In this document: in pieces, positions 8,322 through 16,704 of the stretch
How positions within the stretch are numbered: position 1 is the first letter of the stretch
Layout: each line of letters starts with the position of its first letter
Origin: RUG11247 sp045649485
Lineage (GTDB): Bacteria; Bacillota; Clostridia; Christensenellales; Aristaeellaceae
Direction of reading: 5' to 3'
Length of the DNA: 34,719 bases
Assembly: GCA_045649485.1 (NCBI GenBank)
Contig: JAZRPZ010000068.1
Location: 1-34,719 of the forward strand
Notes under the pieces: generated by a model
The model's input: the letters and a program-made list of their open reading frames with translations, nothing else
Told to the model about the DNA's origin: nothing
Databases searched by the model: none
Made by a program: the position numbers and the translations under genes

Positions 8322-9607
8322 GCATCTGCCTCCGATTCCTCGGGAACCATGCTGACCTGCATGTCTCCCAGACGTGTCTCTCCCCAGTCGTTCTCTATCC
8401 AGAAAAATCCCTGATTCTTGGCAGGATCGTCTCTTATCACCATGCGTCCCGCGTCAAGGATGGTGTCATAATAAGTAGCCCTGCCGTCGTTTCGCGAACC
8501 GATGAGCTGTATCTTGATGCTGTACTCACCGGGAGCAACGGGCGCAATGGGCACATCAAATCTGCGGGTGAAAACTTCGCCCTTCTTTACTTCGAATGCC
8601 GGGCACTGAGAAGTTGCCACAGGCGCAGAATTATGAGAGAACAGTATGAACCTTATCCGGCAGTTGGGTTCGTCGATATTGGTTCTGGCAGTAAGCTTAA
8701 ACGACACCACGGAATCCTGTTCGTATTCCATGGTGGTATTGTCCAGCACCACCATCTTCAGCATGCGCATGATATCGCCGCGGTTCCTGGGACGCGGAAT
8801 GGAATCCAGATCCCTTACCACACTGCGCAGGCCGGAACCTGCATACATATCCATGGCACGTGCTATCTCTCCGTCATAGAGGAGCTTACCCTGTTCAAGG
8901 TATATGCCCCTGTTGCACAGATCGGCAACGGTGCGCATATTGTGGCTTACATAAAGTACTGCGCGGCCTCCGCGGGCAACATCGCCCATCTTGGCAAGGC
9001 ACTTCTTCTGGAAAGCAACATCTCCAACCGCCAGCACCTCATCACAGATGAGTATATCCGGATCAAGATGCGCAGCAACGGCAAATGCCAGTTTCACATA
9101 CATACCCGAAGAATACCTCTTTACAGGGGTATCGATGAACTGGCTTATCTCCGAAAATTCAACTATCTCATCCAGCTTCGACGCAGTCTCAGCCTTACTC
9201 ATTCCGAGTATCGCACCGTTCAGGAATATATTATCCCTGCCGGTCAGTTCCTGATGGAATCCGGTACCTATTTCAAGCAGACTGGCAACACGGCCTTTTA
9301 TGCGTATCTCACCGGCAGTAGGCGCAGTAATACGGCTTATGAGCTTGAGCAGCGTACTCTTGCCGGCGCCGTTTCTGCCAAGTACGCCAAGTGCATCTCC
9401 CTTATTAACCGCAAAGGAGACATCCTGAAGCGCCATAAAGAACTCTTCGCCGGTGCGCTCTGCTGCGCCTATCTTGCGGTTCGGGTCTTCCTTGCCGCGC
9501 TTACGGGCTATCCAGGACTGCAGATCGCGCTTCAGCGTGCCGCTGCCGTACATTCCAAGGCGATATTCCTTAGATACGGAATCTATCTCAAGTAATCTGT
9601 CGGACAT
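8318..9607 (-). CDS. Polysaccharide ABC exporter ATP-binding protein (Wzt/TagH-like)
   Basis: A 429-residue ATPase that would drive export of a lipid-linked polysaccharide or teichoic acid across the membrane. Walker A is GRNGAGKST (77-85), the signature is YSSGM (165-169, the usual variant of this subfamily) and Walker B is ILICDE (185-190). The loop between strands 1 and 3 contains the insertion typical of O-antigen/teichoic exporters. A C-terminal beta domain (about 270-429) resembles the Wzt carbohydrate-binding domain, which in characterised systems recognises the finished glycan before export. GGAGGAGTATT precedes the start. It lies 12 bases after the permease. Confidence 0.93.
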   Translation of the reverse strand: MSDRLLEIDSVSKEYRLGMYGSGTLKRDLQSWIARKRGKEDPNRKIGAAERTGEEFFMALQDVSFAVNKGDALGVLGRNGAGKSTLLKLISRITAPTAGEIRIKGRVASLLEIGTGFHQELTGRDNIFLNGAILGMSKAETASKLDEIVEFSEISQFIDTPVKRYSSGMYVKLAFAVAAHLDPDILICDEVLAVGDVAFQKKCLAKMGDVARGGRAVLYVSHNMRTVADLCNRGIYLEQGKLLYDGEIARAMDMYAGSGLRSVVRDLDSIPRPRNRGDIMRMLKMVVLDNTTMEYEQDSVVSFKLTARTNIDEPNCRIRFILFSHNSAPVATSQCPAFEVKKGEVFTRRFDVPIAPVAPGEYSIKIQLIGSRNDGRATYYDTILDAGRMVIRDDPAKNQGFFWIENDWGETRLGDMQVSMVPEESEADA

Positions 9608-9619
9608 AATACTCCTCCG

Positions 9620-10486
9620 TCACACCGTGTCCACGAAAGTGCGCTCGATACGTGTGAACAGCACTATGCCGATCACCAGCACCACGGCTGTGGTTATCCA
9701 GGAAATTCCCCAGTAACCCATGCCGGTCATCTCAACGCCCAGATAGGCGCTGCGGAAAAGTTCGATAACTGGGGTCATGGGATTGAGCATATACACGCCT
9801 GCAAGGGAAGGTATTTTATCGTATATAAGCGAAGTGGAATAAGTCACCGGGGTGGCATACATCCACAGCTGTACGCCGAAGGACACCAGCATCGCAAGGT
9901 CGCGATACTTTGTAGTCAGCGCGGAAACGATAATTCCGAAGCCCAAACCCAGCGCCGCCAGCTGCAAAAGCACCACGGGCGTAAGCAGTATCAGCCGCCA
10001 ATCGGGCTGCACCACAGCATCCGGACGGAATGCGAAAAATGCCAGGAACACCAGGAACATGGCAAACTGCACGCCGAAATTGATCAGCTGGGTGAACACC
10101 GTGGAAATAGGCATTATCAATCTCGGAAAATAGACCTTGCCGAATATCTGCCTGTTCTGAATGAACGTATTGGATGTCTGGGTAAGACACATGGAAAAAT
10201 AATGCCATGCAATATTACCCGCCATGTAGAACAGGAATGACGGCATGCCGTCGGTAGGCAGGCCTGCAATATTGCCGAATATCACAGTGAAAACCACCGT
10301 GGTAAGCAGCGGCTGCAGCACTACCCACGCCGGACCAAGTATAGTCTGCTTGTAGAACACCTTGAAATTACGCATCACCAGCAGCCATATGAGATCCCTG
10401 TATTTATAGATCTCCTTCAGGTTCAGATCGAACCATCCGCGGCTGGGTCTGATCGTCGTGTCCCATTTAACGGATCTGTCCCACAT
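9620..10486 (-). CDS. Polysaccharide ABC exporter permease (Wzm/TagG-like, ABC-2 type)
   Basis: A 288-residue integral membrane protein. An amphipathic N-terminal segment (NLKEIYKYRDLIWLLVMRNF) with the FKVFYKQTILGPAWVVLQP motif is diagnostic of ABC-2 polysaccharide permeases. About six membrane spans follow. It starts five bases after the aspartate kinase stop and pairs with the downstream ATPase. Together they would export a cell-envelope glycan assembled on a lipid carrier. Confidence 0.93.
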   Translation of the reverse strand: MWDRSVKWDTTIRPSRGWFDLNLKEIYKYRDLIWLLVMRNFKVFYKQTILGPAWVVLQPLLTTVVFTVIFGNIAGLPTDGMPSFLFYMAGNIAWHYFSMCLTQTSNTFIQNRQIFGKVYFPRLIMPISTVFTQLINFGVQFAMFLVFLAFFAFRPDAVVQPDWRLILLTPVVLLQLAALGLGFGIIVSALTTKYRDLAMLVSFGVQLWMYATPVTYSTSLIYDKIPSLAGVYMLNPMTPVIELFRSAYLGVEMTGMGYWGISWITTAVVLVIGIVLFTRIERTFVDTV

Positions 10487-10491
10487 GAAAA

Positions 10492-11811
10492 TTATTCCTC
10501 AACAAAAGCGTTGTAGATAGCGGCGGTGGCCTTTTCGAAATCCGCATTGCCTACGCCGACAATGATGTTCAGCTCACTGGAGCCCTGATCGATCATACGC
10601 ACGTTCACGCCCGCATTGTAGAGGGCAGTGAATATCTTCGCCGCGTTGCCGGGAGTGGATACCATGCCTCGGCCTACGGTGGCGATGAGAGACAGTCCCT
10701 GGAATATCTCAATGGAATCGGGCTGGCACAGTTCGCTGATGCGGTTTATCAGCTGATTGAGCTTCTTATCCAGCTCGCTGGAAGCAATGGTGATGCACAT
10801 GGTATCGATGCCGGTGGGCAGATGCTCGAAGGAGATGCCCAGTTCCTCGGCAGCCTGCAGTACGCGCCTGCCGAAGCCCAGCTCCGCATTCATCATATCC
10901 TTTACGATGCTGATAAGGGTGAAATCCCTCTTGCCCGCAACGCCGGTGATAGGATACTTGGAGGGGAATCCCTTTGCATCGGAAACGATCATTGTTCCGG
11001 GATGAGAAGGATCATATGTATTGCGGATATTGGTGGGAATGCCTGCGCGGTGTACAGGGAAGATGGCGTCCTCCTGCAGTACGGTAGCGCCCATGTAGGA
11101 AAGCTCGCGCAGTTCGCGGTAGGTCAGCACATCGATGCCCTTGGGATTATCAACGATGCGGGGATCTGCCATCAGGAAGCCGGAAACATCGGTCCAGTTC
11201 TCATATACATCAGCGCCTGCCGCGCGTGCCACAACAGCGCCGGTAATATCGCTGCCGCCGCGGGGGAAGGTGCGCACCTCGCCGTTGGGGAAAGAACCGT
11301 AGAAGCCGGGAATTACCGCGCGCTCATGGTTCAAAAGTTCCTCGGCAAGAGTCTCGTTGGTCCATTCGGAAGCAAAGGTGCCATGGCGGTCAAACTTTAT
11401 GAAACCTGCGGGATCGATGAAATCCCAGCCCAGATAGGCCGCCAGCAGCCTGCCGTTCATGTACTCGCCGCGGGATGCAAAATAATCGGGAGTCACGTTC
11501 TCCAGCATCAGGTCGTGAGTCTCGATAAGCATGCCCTCGAGATCGTAATCCATGCCCAGTTCATTCTTTATCTCGGTGTAGCGGGCGCGGATCTTATCAA
11601 AGGGCTCCTCCATACTCATGGAACGTGAAACGGCGTTATAGCACTGATACAGAAGGTCGGTTACCTTCTCATCTGCCTTGAAGCGCTTGCCGGGCGCGGA
11701 AGGAACCACAAACTTTCTGTCGGGATCGGATTCCACTATGCTCTTTACCGTTCTGAATCTTTCGGCGTCCGCAAGGGAAGAACCACCGAACTTAACTACC
11801 TTTATGCCCAT
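10492..11811 (-). CDS. lysC: Aspartate kinase
   Basis: Phosphorylates L-aspartate as the first step toward lysine, diaminopimelate, threonine and methionine (EC 2.7.2.4). The 439-residue protein opens with VVKFGGSSLADAERF (the KFGGSS phosphate loop). It has PRGGSDITGAVVARA and the ENWTDVSGFLMADP motif in the kinase domain. The C-terminal 130 residues form ACT domains, with SVVSTPG-like sequence GRGMVSTPGNAAK, implying allosteric feedback control. AAGGAGAAATGTCATT precedes the start. It sits between an HD phosphohydrolase and the glycan exporter genes, an unexpected place for a biosynthetic gene; diaminopimelate demand for peptidoglycan is a possible link. No leader riboswitch is seen in the 18-base gap upstream. 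Confidence 0.95.
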   Translation of the reverse strand: MGIKVVKFGGSSLADAERFRTVKSIVESDPDRKFVVPSAPGKRFKADEKVTDLLYQCYNAVSRSMSMEEPFDKIRARYTEIKNELGMDYDLEGMLIETHDLMLENVTPDYFASRGEYMNGRLLAAYLGWDFIDPAGFIKFDRHGTFASEWTNETLAEELLNHERAVIPGFYGSFPNGEVRTFPRGGSDITGAVVARAAGADVYENWTDVSGFLMADPRIVDNPKGIDVLTYRELRELSYMGATVLQEDAIFPVHRAGIPTNIRNTYDPSHPGTMIVSDAKGFPSKYPITGVAGKRDFTLISIVKDMMNAELGFGRRVLQAAEELGISFEHLPTGIDTMCITIASSELDKKLNQLINRISELCQPDSIEIFQGLSLIATVGRGMVSTPGNAAKIFTALYNAGVNVRMIDQGSSELNIIVGVGNADFEKATAAIYNAFVEE

Positions 11812-11829
11812 AATGACATTTCTCCTTTG

Positions 11830-12492
11830 TTACATCAGCTTCTGACCGTTTATGCGGAGCACGAATTTCAGCCCCAGCTTTTCAGCTGCCTTACGGCAGA
11901 GTATCATACGGTCGATGAATATTTCAAAATAATCCGTCACGGAGCACAGCGAGGTGTCGATCTCCAGCCTCAGCGCGATCTCCGTCTTTTCGTCGTTTAT
12001 TTTTACGGAAGAGCGGCCTACGGCGTAATTTACTCTGTCGTGAATGTCGAATCTCTGCTGGTCCTTTACCCTTACACGGGTGCGGCGCACGTCGGTCTTG
12101 TCGGCCAGTATCAGCGCTGCGGCCACGGGGTTTACGGGGAAGGCGGTGGACTCGTCGTGATTTCCTATTGCTGTGATGATAGTGCTTACCTCATCGGCAT
12201 CAAAGCCCATCTCGTCCAGTATGCGGAAAGCCATTACCGCGCCGGACTGAGCGTGCTCAACGCGATTGATCACATTGCCGATATCATGCAGATAGCCCGC
12301 GATCTCCGCAAGCTCGCATTCCCTCTGAGGATATCCCATTACTTCCAGTATCTCCTTTGCCTTTACCGCGACCAGAGTCACGTGGGCAAAGCTGTGCTCG
12401 GTAAATCCCAGCGCGCTCAGGGATTCGTCCGCGCGCTCGATATATGTCTTAACTTTATGGTTATGCTTTACTTCTTCAATAGATATTCTCAT
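11830..12492 (-). CDS. HD-domain phosphohydrolase
   Basis: A 220-residue soluble protein with an HD metal-dependent phosphohydrolase core: an early histidine in EHSFAHVTLV, the HD doublet in YLHDIGNVI, a third histidine in IGNHDEST and the closing aspartate in LILADKTDV. The substrate is unknown; nucleotides and RNA ends are common for the superfamily. Its C-terminal 70 residues have no recognised domain. GGGAGGATATGATCT precedes the start. It is the first gene of the lysC-exporter unit. Confidence 0.85.
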   Translation of the reverse strand: MRISIEEVKHNHKVKTYIERADESLSALGFTEHSFAHVTLVAVKAKEILEVMGYPQRECELAEIAGYLHDIGNVINRVEHAQSGAVMAFRILDEMGFDADEVSTIITAIGNHDESTAFPVNPVAAALILADKTDVRRTRVRVKDQQRFDIHDRVNYAVGRSSVKINDEKTEIALRLEIDTSLCSVTDYFEIFIDRMILCRKAAEKLGLKFVLRINGQKLM

Positions 12493-12513
12493 AGATCATA
12501 TCCTCCCATGTTC

Positions 12514-12542
12514 ATTATAACAGGGGCACGTTAAGCAATAAA
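12514..12542 (-). promoter_or_regulatory. Candidate promoter of the HD-lysC-exporter unit
   Basis: TATAAT (12514-12519) has a weak TTTATT 17 bases upstream (12537-12542) on the minus strand. The leader to the HD gene start is about 15-20 bases. Confidence 0.5.
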
Positions 12543-12558
12543 GAAACTCCGCAGATAC

Positions 12559-12587
12559 TTGAAAACATATTCACACAATGGTATATT
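12559..12587 (+). promoter_or_regulatory. Promoter of the ankyrin-like gene
   Basis: TTGAAA (12559-12564), 17 bases, TATATT (12582-12587) on the plus strand. It is divergent from the HD gene promoter with about 20 bases between the two. Confidence 0.65.
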
Positions 12588-12612
12588 AACCTCATAAGAA
12601 AGGAGTACGAAA

Positions 12613-13311
12613 ATGGATAAACTATATGATGCATGCATCCGGTTACCATTTGACATCAATAGAATCCGGACTATATTAGAAAACAAACGGTATTCTCCGC
12701 AAACACTCTCTATGGTCATGCTCAGATTTACTGAAAAAGCCTGCGAAGATTTTGATGCCCTTATTTGCAACACCACTCACTATCCTGAAAAACATGAGGT
12801 ACTATGGGGATATATATACGAGCTTACAGAGCTTTTTCTTGAATACGGCCTCGACCCCAGCATCCTCGCAGATGGTAAATCCTTCGTAGATATGCTTCAC
12901 TTCTGCGATTTTAAGTATACAGGTGCAGACACTTTATGCCTGTTACTTGAAAATGGCATGGATCCCAACATACAATATGACAGCGGCTCCAGTTTCTTTA
13001 TAGAGCTTGACAGCGACATCATCCTTGACATTTCACTCGGTCTTATCGAAGATGATGACACTGACAATCTGCACCACGGGATGTGGCAGATATATGATAT
13101 AAATTTCCATATGTGGCTTGCATTTATCGGATACGGCGCAAAAACCCTCAGTAGAAACCCACCCGTGCATCTTACCGAAGGATACACCACTGATATATTT
13201 AAAAAGCACGAACACTTTGATTTCCGTATAGAATATACCACTACAGACTCAGACGGCTTCATCCTTCATATCTTCGAAAGGGATACCGGAAATGAGGTTG
13301 CATTCTTATAA
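12613..13311 (+). CDS. Ankyrin-like protein of unknown function
   Basis: A 232-residue protein with AAAGGAG (12599-12605) before its start. Two segments, LFLEYGLDPS (about residue 76) and LLENGMDPNI (about 115), have the helix-turn pattern of ankyrin repeats. The rest has no clear family. It is acidic with no signal peptide or membrane span. The gene is visibly richer in A+T than its neighbours, has its own promoter and terminator, and lies alone on the opposite strand from genes on both sides. Such traits are common in accessory genes, including immunity proteins of contact-dependent toxins, but no toxin gene lies beside it, so that is only speculation. Confidence 0.7.
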   Translation: MDKLYDACIRLPFDINRIRTILENKRYSPQTLSMVMLRFTEKACEDFDALICNTTHYPEKHEVLWGYIYELTELFLEYGLDPSILADGKSFVDMLHFCDFKYTGADTLCLLLENGMDPNIQYDSGSSFFIELDSDIILDISLGLIEDDDTDNLHHGMWQIYDINFHMWLAFIGYGAKTLSRNPPVHLTEGYTTDIFKKHEHFDFRIEYTTTDSDGFILHIFERDTGNEVAFL

Positions 13312-13338
13312 ACAATCAACGTTAACTCCAGAAACAAG

Positions 13339-13366
13339 CATCCCCGCAGCATATTCTGCGGGGATG
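13339..13366. terminator. Hairpin between convergent genes
   Basis: CATCCCCGCAG (13339-13349) pairs perfectly with CTGCGGGGATG (13356-13366). Neither side has a long T-run, but the GC-rich 11-bp stem between convergent stop codons fits a shared terminator. Confidence 0.7.
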
Positions 13367-13377
13367 TATCATTACAT

Positions 13378-14082
13378 TCAGTTCCTGTACGCCTCACGGG
13401 CAAGTCCTGCTTCCGCAAGTGCTATGAATGCGCCGATCATCCAGCGCAGCACAAAGCCCAGCAGGAACACTATAAGTCCGGTCATGACCGGCGGCAGGCC
13501 TTTTGATACAGAAAGCCATACAGCTATGCCGATTATAGCAGCCATCCACCAGTAGAGATATACCTTCATGCCTATGATACTTACGATGTTCTTCCATGCA
13601 AGCCTTATGCCCTTCACATAAGTCTTCACGGGGCATTCCTGTTCCTCCATCTCGGTCATGTAAGCGCCCCAGAAGGCCATAAGCTGCAGCATGATACATA
13701 TTACGCCCGATATCAGTGCAGCATACCACACGCCGCTGAGCACGCCGTAGCGCAGCACCACAAGCATCGCCGCATATGTTGCCGCCGGCAGCGCGCCTCT
13801 TTTCAGGGCTTCCAGTGATTTATAGCAGGAAAACAGTTCGGGAAAATCGCCCTTCTTGTGCCGCCACATATCCATGCCCACCTTCGCATAGCCAGAGCAG
13901 GCAATAAGTCCGGTGGCAGAGCCCAGTATCAGCGCGATAACGATATCAAGCGCCATTATTCCCGTAACATCCGCAAACAGCAGCGTCGCTGCGCCTATGG
14001 CATATGCCACAGCGGAAAGCACGGGGAAATTTTTGTCCTTTACCTTCGCGAGCGCCTTCACCCGCAGTTCGGCATTATCCAT
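13378..14082 (-). CDS. Integral membrane protein, unknown function
   Basis: A 234-residue hydrophobic protein with about six membrane spans: two near residues 20-65, two near 98-140 and two near 160-225. The cytoplasmic loops are basic (DMWRHKKGDF, YKSLEALKRG). AGGAGGCAGGGGA precedes the ATG. It starts 12 bases after the epimerase-like gene, so they are probably co-transcribed. I recognise no family motif. Confidence 0.75.
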   Translation of the reverse strand: MDNAELRVKALAKVKDKNFPVLSAVAYAIGAATLLFADVTGIMALDIVIALILGSATGLIACSGYAKVGMDMWRHKKGDFPELFSCYKSLEALKRGALPAATYAAMLVVLRYGVLSGVWYAALISGVICIMLQLMAFWGAYMTEMEEQECPVKTYVKGIRLAWKNIVSIIGMKVYLYWWMAAIIGIAVWLSVSKGLPPVMTGLIVFLLGFVLRWMIGAFIALAEAGLAREAYRN

Positions 14083-14094
14083 TCCCCTGCCTCC

Positions 14095-15066
14095 TCAGAT
14101 ATCCTCGGCGGTGAATTCGAAGCCGAGTTCGATGCTCTCGCCGGGCTCAAGGAACCTGAGTGTGCCGTTTGCACGGGCGCTGGCGCGTCCGTCGGGGTCG
14201 TTGGTGCCGGGCTCAAGACCCATTACGTAATCCCTCACGCCCATCATCTTCCACTGTGTAAGCTGCTTCAGAGTGCCGATATCAAAGGCAACGCCCGCTT
14301 TGATGCCCAGCTTCCTGTTCTCGATGGCTGCGGTGGCGCGCTTCTCGTCAAAGAAGTGGAAATAGCACTGCTCCTCGAAATTCTTCTGCGGCGGGATGAC
14401 CTTATCCCATGTATCGATATCCTTTGCCGCGTGCTCGCTGCGGGGCTCGACGCGGGAAGAATTGACGACCACCTTCGCATCCTCGGAAAGTAGCGGATAG
14501 CCGAAATTCACGTGATACAGCACCATCACGGGAGAAGTGGTATCGCCGAAGTTTACCACCCTGTCCTTCAGAGTGAAGCTCTTGCCGCCCACGGGAATGC
14601 GTATCTCGCGGTCGAGGCGCAGTTTTGTGCCGAACTGTATCGCCTGATACACGCTGCCGCGGATGACTATCTCATCGCCATCAACATATGCGGCGGTATT
14701 GTCAGCAGGGGTACCGTTTATGGGGCCGTGCAGACCCAGTTCCTCGCCCTCATCAACGCCCGCGGAACCGAAATGGGTAAGACCGCAGGTGGTAAGGAAG
14801 CCGCCGGTGAAGGAATCAAGGAAACCGGTGCCGTTCTTGTCGTAATACGCAGGGGCAACGTAGCCGGAGCAGGAGAAGTAGCTCAGGTTCACACCCCTGT
14901 AGCTGATTCGGGAAATATCGAGACAGCGGTCGGGCTCCACAGTCATGGTCAGTCCGCCGCCGGTGGTGACTTCGTATAAGCGCATTCCGTCGCCGCGTCC
15001 GCCCACAAGGCGATGTTCCTCAACGCCGAAAAGCTGTGCATCTCTGCCGATATAGGGATTATACAT
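14095..15066 (-). CDS. Aldose 1-epimerase-like protein (DUF4432 type)
   Basis: A 323-residue protein. The start at 15066 is chosen for the GGGAGG at 15075-15080; the open frame continues 14 codons upstream without one. It is beta-rich throughout. MTVEPDRCLDISRISYRGVN and VMVLYHVNFGYPLL are typical of the galactose-mutarotase-like fold. The histidine in YHVNFGYP and the late glutamate in MGLEPGTN are candidate active-site residues. Relatives interconvert sugar anomers, but DUF4432 members lack a settled substrate. FucI lies about 7 kb away and a functional link is not shown. It has its own promoter and precedes a membrane protein gene. Confidence 0.82.
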   Translation of the reverse strand: MYNPYIGRDAQLFGVEEHRLVGGRGDGMRLYEVTTGGGLTMTVEPDRCLDISRISYRGVNLSYFSCSGYVAPAYYDKNGTGFLDSFTGGFLTTCGLTHFGSAGVDEGEELGLHGPINGTPADNTAAYVDGDEIVIRGSVYQAIQFGTKLRLDREIRIPVGGKSFTLKDRVVNFGDTTSPVMVLYHVNFGYPLLSEDAKVVVNSSRVEPRSEHAAKDIDTWDKVIPPQKNFEEQCYFHFFDEKRATAAIENRKLGIKAGVAFDIGTLKQLTQWKMMGVRDYVMGLEPGTNDPDGRASARANGTLRFLEPGESIELGFEFTAEDI

Positions 15067-15096
15067 CTCTTTTTCCTCCCTTTTGTTTATATGATG

Positions 15097-15125
15097 ATAG
15101 TATGGCATATAAACGCAAATGTCAA
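15097..15125 (-). promoter_or_regulatory. Promoter of the epimerase-like/membrane protein unit
   Basis: TTGACA (15120-15125), 17 bases, TACTAT (15097-15102) on the minus strand, directly behind the terminator of the upstream gene. Confidence 0.8.
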
Positions 15126-15126
15126 T

Positions 15127-15159
15127 AAAAAAATCCGCAGTTCGTTATGAACTGCGGAT
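15127..15159 (-). terminator. Terminator after the gamma-like subunit gene
   Basis: ATCCGCAGTTC (minus strand, from 15159) pairs perfectly with GAACTGCGGAT (to 15133) around a 5-base loop, followed by seven T (15127-15133). It closes the riboswitch-controlled cassette. Confidence 0.93.
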
Positions 15160-15167
15160 CTGCGTCA

Positions 15168-15491
15168 TTACTTGGTGGTCTTGTTGAGTACCAGAATAAC
15201 GATGAAAATAACGATCATTACCGCGAAGATGCCTGCCATGCCAAGCACGGTGATCTTGCCGGTCTCGAGGAACCTCTGAGCAATGCTCATCTTTTCGGCT
15301 TCTTCGGTCTCTTCAGCAGCGGCTTCTTCAGTGGTCTCCTCAGCGGCTTCCTCGGTGATCTCCTCGGCAGTCTCTTCGGTAGTCTCAACGGTGGTCTCTT
15401 CGGTGGTCTCCTCAGCCAGCACGCAGGCGGGCATCATGACCAGCATAACAGCTGCCAGCAGCAGCATGATGATTCTCTTGATATTCTCCAT
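15168..15491 (-). CDS. OadG-like gamma subunit with signal peptide and Thr/Glu-rich segment
   Basis: A 107-residue membrane protein. Residues 1-26 form a signal peptide ending VLAEE. Residues about 27-66 consist almost entirely of T, E, A and V. The C-terminal part, GKITVLGMAGIFAVMIVIF, is a membrane span matching the TVLGMxxVF signature of decarboxylase gamma subunits (OadG/MmdG). Classical OadG places this span at the N-terminus, with an acidic linker and zinc-binding tail in the cytoplasm. Here the order is reversed: the acidic segment precedes the span and follows an export signal, so it would face outward, and no cytoplasmic tail remains. It lies 28 bases after the beta subunit. The gamma assignment rests on the span motif and context. 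Confidence 0.65.
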   Translation of the reverse strand: MENIKRIIMLLLAAVMLVMMPACVLAEETTEETTVETTEETAEEITEEAAEETTEEAAAEETEEAEKMSIAQRFLETGKITVLGMAGIFAVMIVIFIVILVLNKTTK

Positions 15492-15519
15492 GATTGACCC
15501 TCTCTTCCAAAGTCGTTTA

Positions 15520-16635
15520 TCAGTGTGCGATCAGGGACAGGATCATGCCGCCTGCGATAACGGAGGCGATCTGACCGGCAACGTTTGCGCCGGCAGCGTG
15601 CATGAGCAGGAAGTTCTGGGGATCTTCCTGCAGACCCATCTTATGTACAACGCGGGAAGACATGGGGAATGCGGAGATACCGGCAGCGCCGATCATGGGG
15701 TTGACCTTGTTCTTCAGGAACAGGTTCAGGAACTTGGCGAACAGCACGCCGCCGATGGTATCGAAGATGAAAGCAACCAGGCCCAGACCGATGATCATCA
15801 GGGTCTCAAGCTGCAGGAAATCGGTGTGCTGCATGCGGGTGGCAACGGTGATGCCCAGGAACAGGGTGACCAGGTTTGCCAGCACCTTCTGAGCGGTCTC
15901 AGACAGGGAATTCAGCACGCCGCACTCGCGGATCAGGTTGCCGAACATCAGGAAGCCGACCAGTGCAGCAGACATGGGAGCGGCGATACCTGCGATAACG
16001 GTAACGATGATGGGGAACAGGATGCGGGTGGTCTTGGTTACGTTCTGGGGATTATAGGGCATGCGGATGAGGCGTTCCTTCTTGGTGGTAACCAGCTTGA
16101 TGCAGGGGGGCTGCACAACGGGAACCAGAGCCATGTAGGAATAAGCCGCAACGGTGATGGCGCCAAGATACTTGGTGCCGAATGCCTGTGCTACCAGAAT
16201 GGAGGTGGGACCGTCGGCAGCGCCGATGATGGCGATGGCGCCGGCATCGGTCAGGGCGAAGGTATCACCGAAGATGCAGCGTGCCAGAACCAGAGTCATG
16301 AAGATACCGAACTGGGCAGCAGCGCCGAACAGCAGCAGACGGGGATTGGACAGCAGGGGACCGAAATCGATCATAGCGCCGATACCGATGAACAGCAGCA
16401 GCGGGAACAGCTCGGTGTCGATACCTGCATCAAACAGGATATTGAGAACGTGACCTACGCCGGTAGAATCAAATGCCATGGGCAGATTGCACAGAATCGC
16501 GCCGAAGCCCATGGGCAGCAGCAGGGTGGGTTCCATGTCCTTGGCGATGGCCAGATAGATCAGCAGACCGCCGATGGCCCACATGACCAGCATCTGCCAT
16601 TCGATTGCCTGAAGACCTTGCAGCAAACCTTCCAT
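15520..16635 (-). CDS. Sodium ion-translocating decarboxylase beta subunit (orphan)
   Basis: A 371-residue polytopic membrane protein of the OadB/GcdB/MmdB family, normally the Na+ channel of biotin-dependent decarboxylases. The start at 16635 is chosen because GGAGG lies at 16646-16650; the upstream open frame runs through the riboswitch. Conserved functional segments are intact: IGAADGPTSILVA (the essential aspartate), SAFPMSSRVVHK, and LLMHAAGANVAGQI near the C-terminus. No alpha (carboxyltransferase) or biotin-carrier gene occurs in the unit, which holds only this gene and a gamma-like gene. Its control by a yybP-ykoY riboswitch links it to Mn2+ rather than to acid decarboxylation. It might instead serve an alpha subunit encoded elsewhere. 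Confidence 0.93.
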   Translation of the reverse strand: MEGLLQGLQAIEWQMLVMWAIGGLLIYLAIAKDMEPTLLLPMGFGAILCNLPMAFDSTGVGHVLNILFDAGIDTELFPLLLFIGIGAMIDFGPLLSNPRLLLFGAAAQFGIFMTLVLARCIFGDTFALTDAGAIAIIGAADGPTSILVAQAFGTKYLGAITVAAYSYMALVPVVQPPCIKLVTTKKERLIRMPYNPQNVTKTTRILFPIIVTVIAGIAAPMSAALVGFLMFGNLIRECGVLNSLSETAQKVLANLVTLFLGITVATRMQHTDFLQLETLMIIGLGLVAFIFDTIGGVLFAKFLNLFLKNKVNPMIGAAGISAFPMSSRVVHKMGLQEDPQNFLLMHAAGANVAGQIASVIAGGMILSLIAH

Positions 16636-16667
16636 AAGAAAAATACCTCCTGTGTGTTGAGGAGCAT

Positions 16668-16704
16668 AAAAAAGCCCCTTGCGCAGTATGTCTATGCGCA
16701 AAGG
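16668..16704 (-). terminator. Riboswitch expression-platform terminator
   Basis: On the minus strand CCTTTGCGCA (16704-16695) pairs with TGCGCAAGGG (16685-16676) with one G-U pair, followed by GC and six T (16668-16673). The first five bases, CCTTT, are also the 3' strand of aptamer helix P1, so the two structures exclude each other. Ligand binding should prevent termination, giving an ON switch. Confidence 0.9.
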
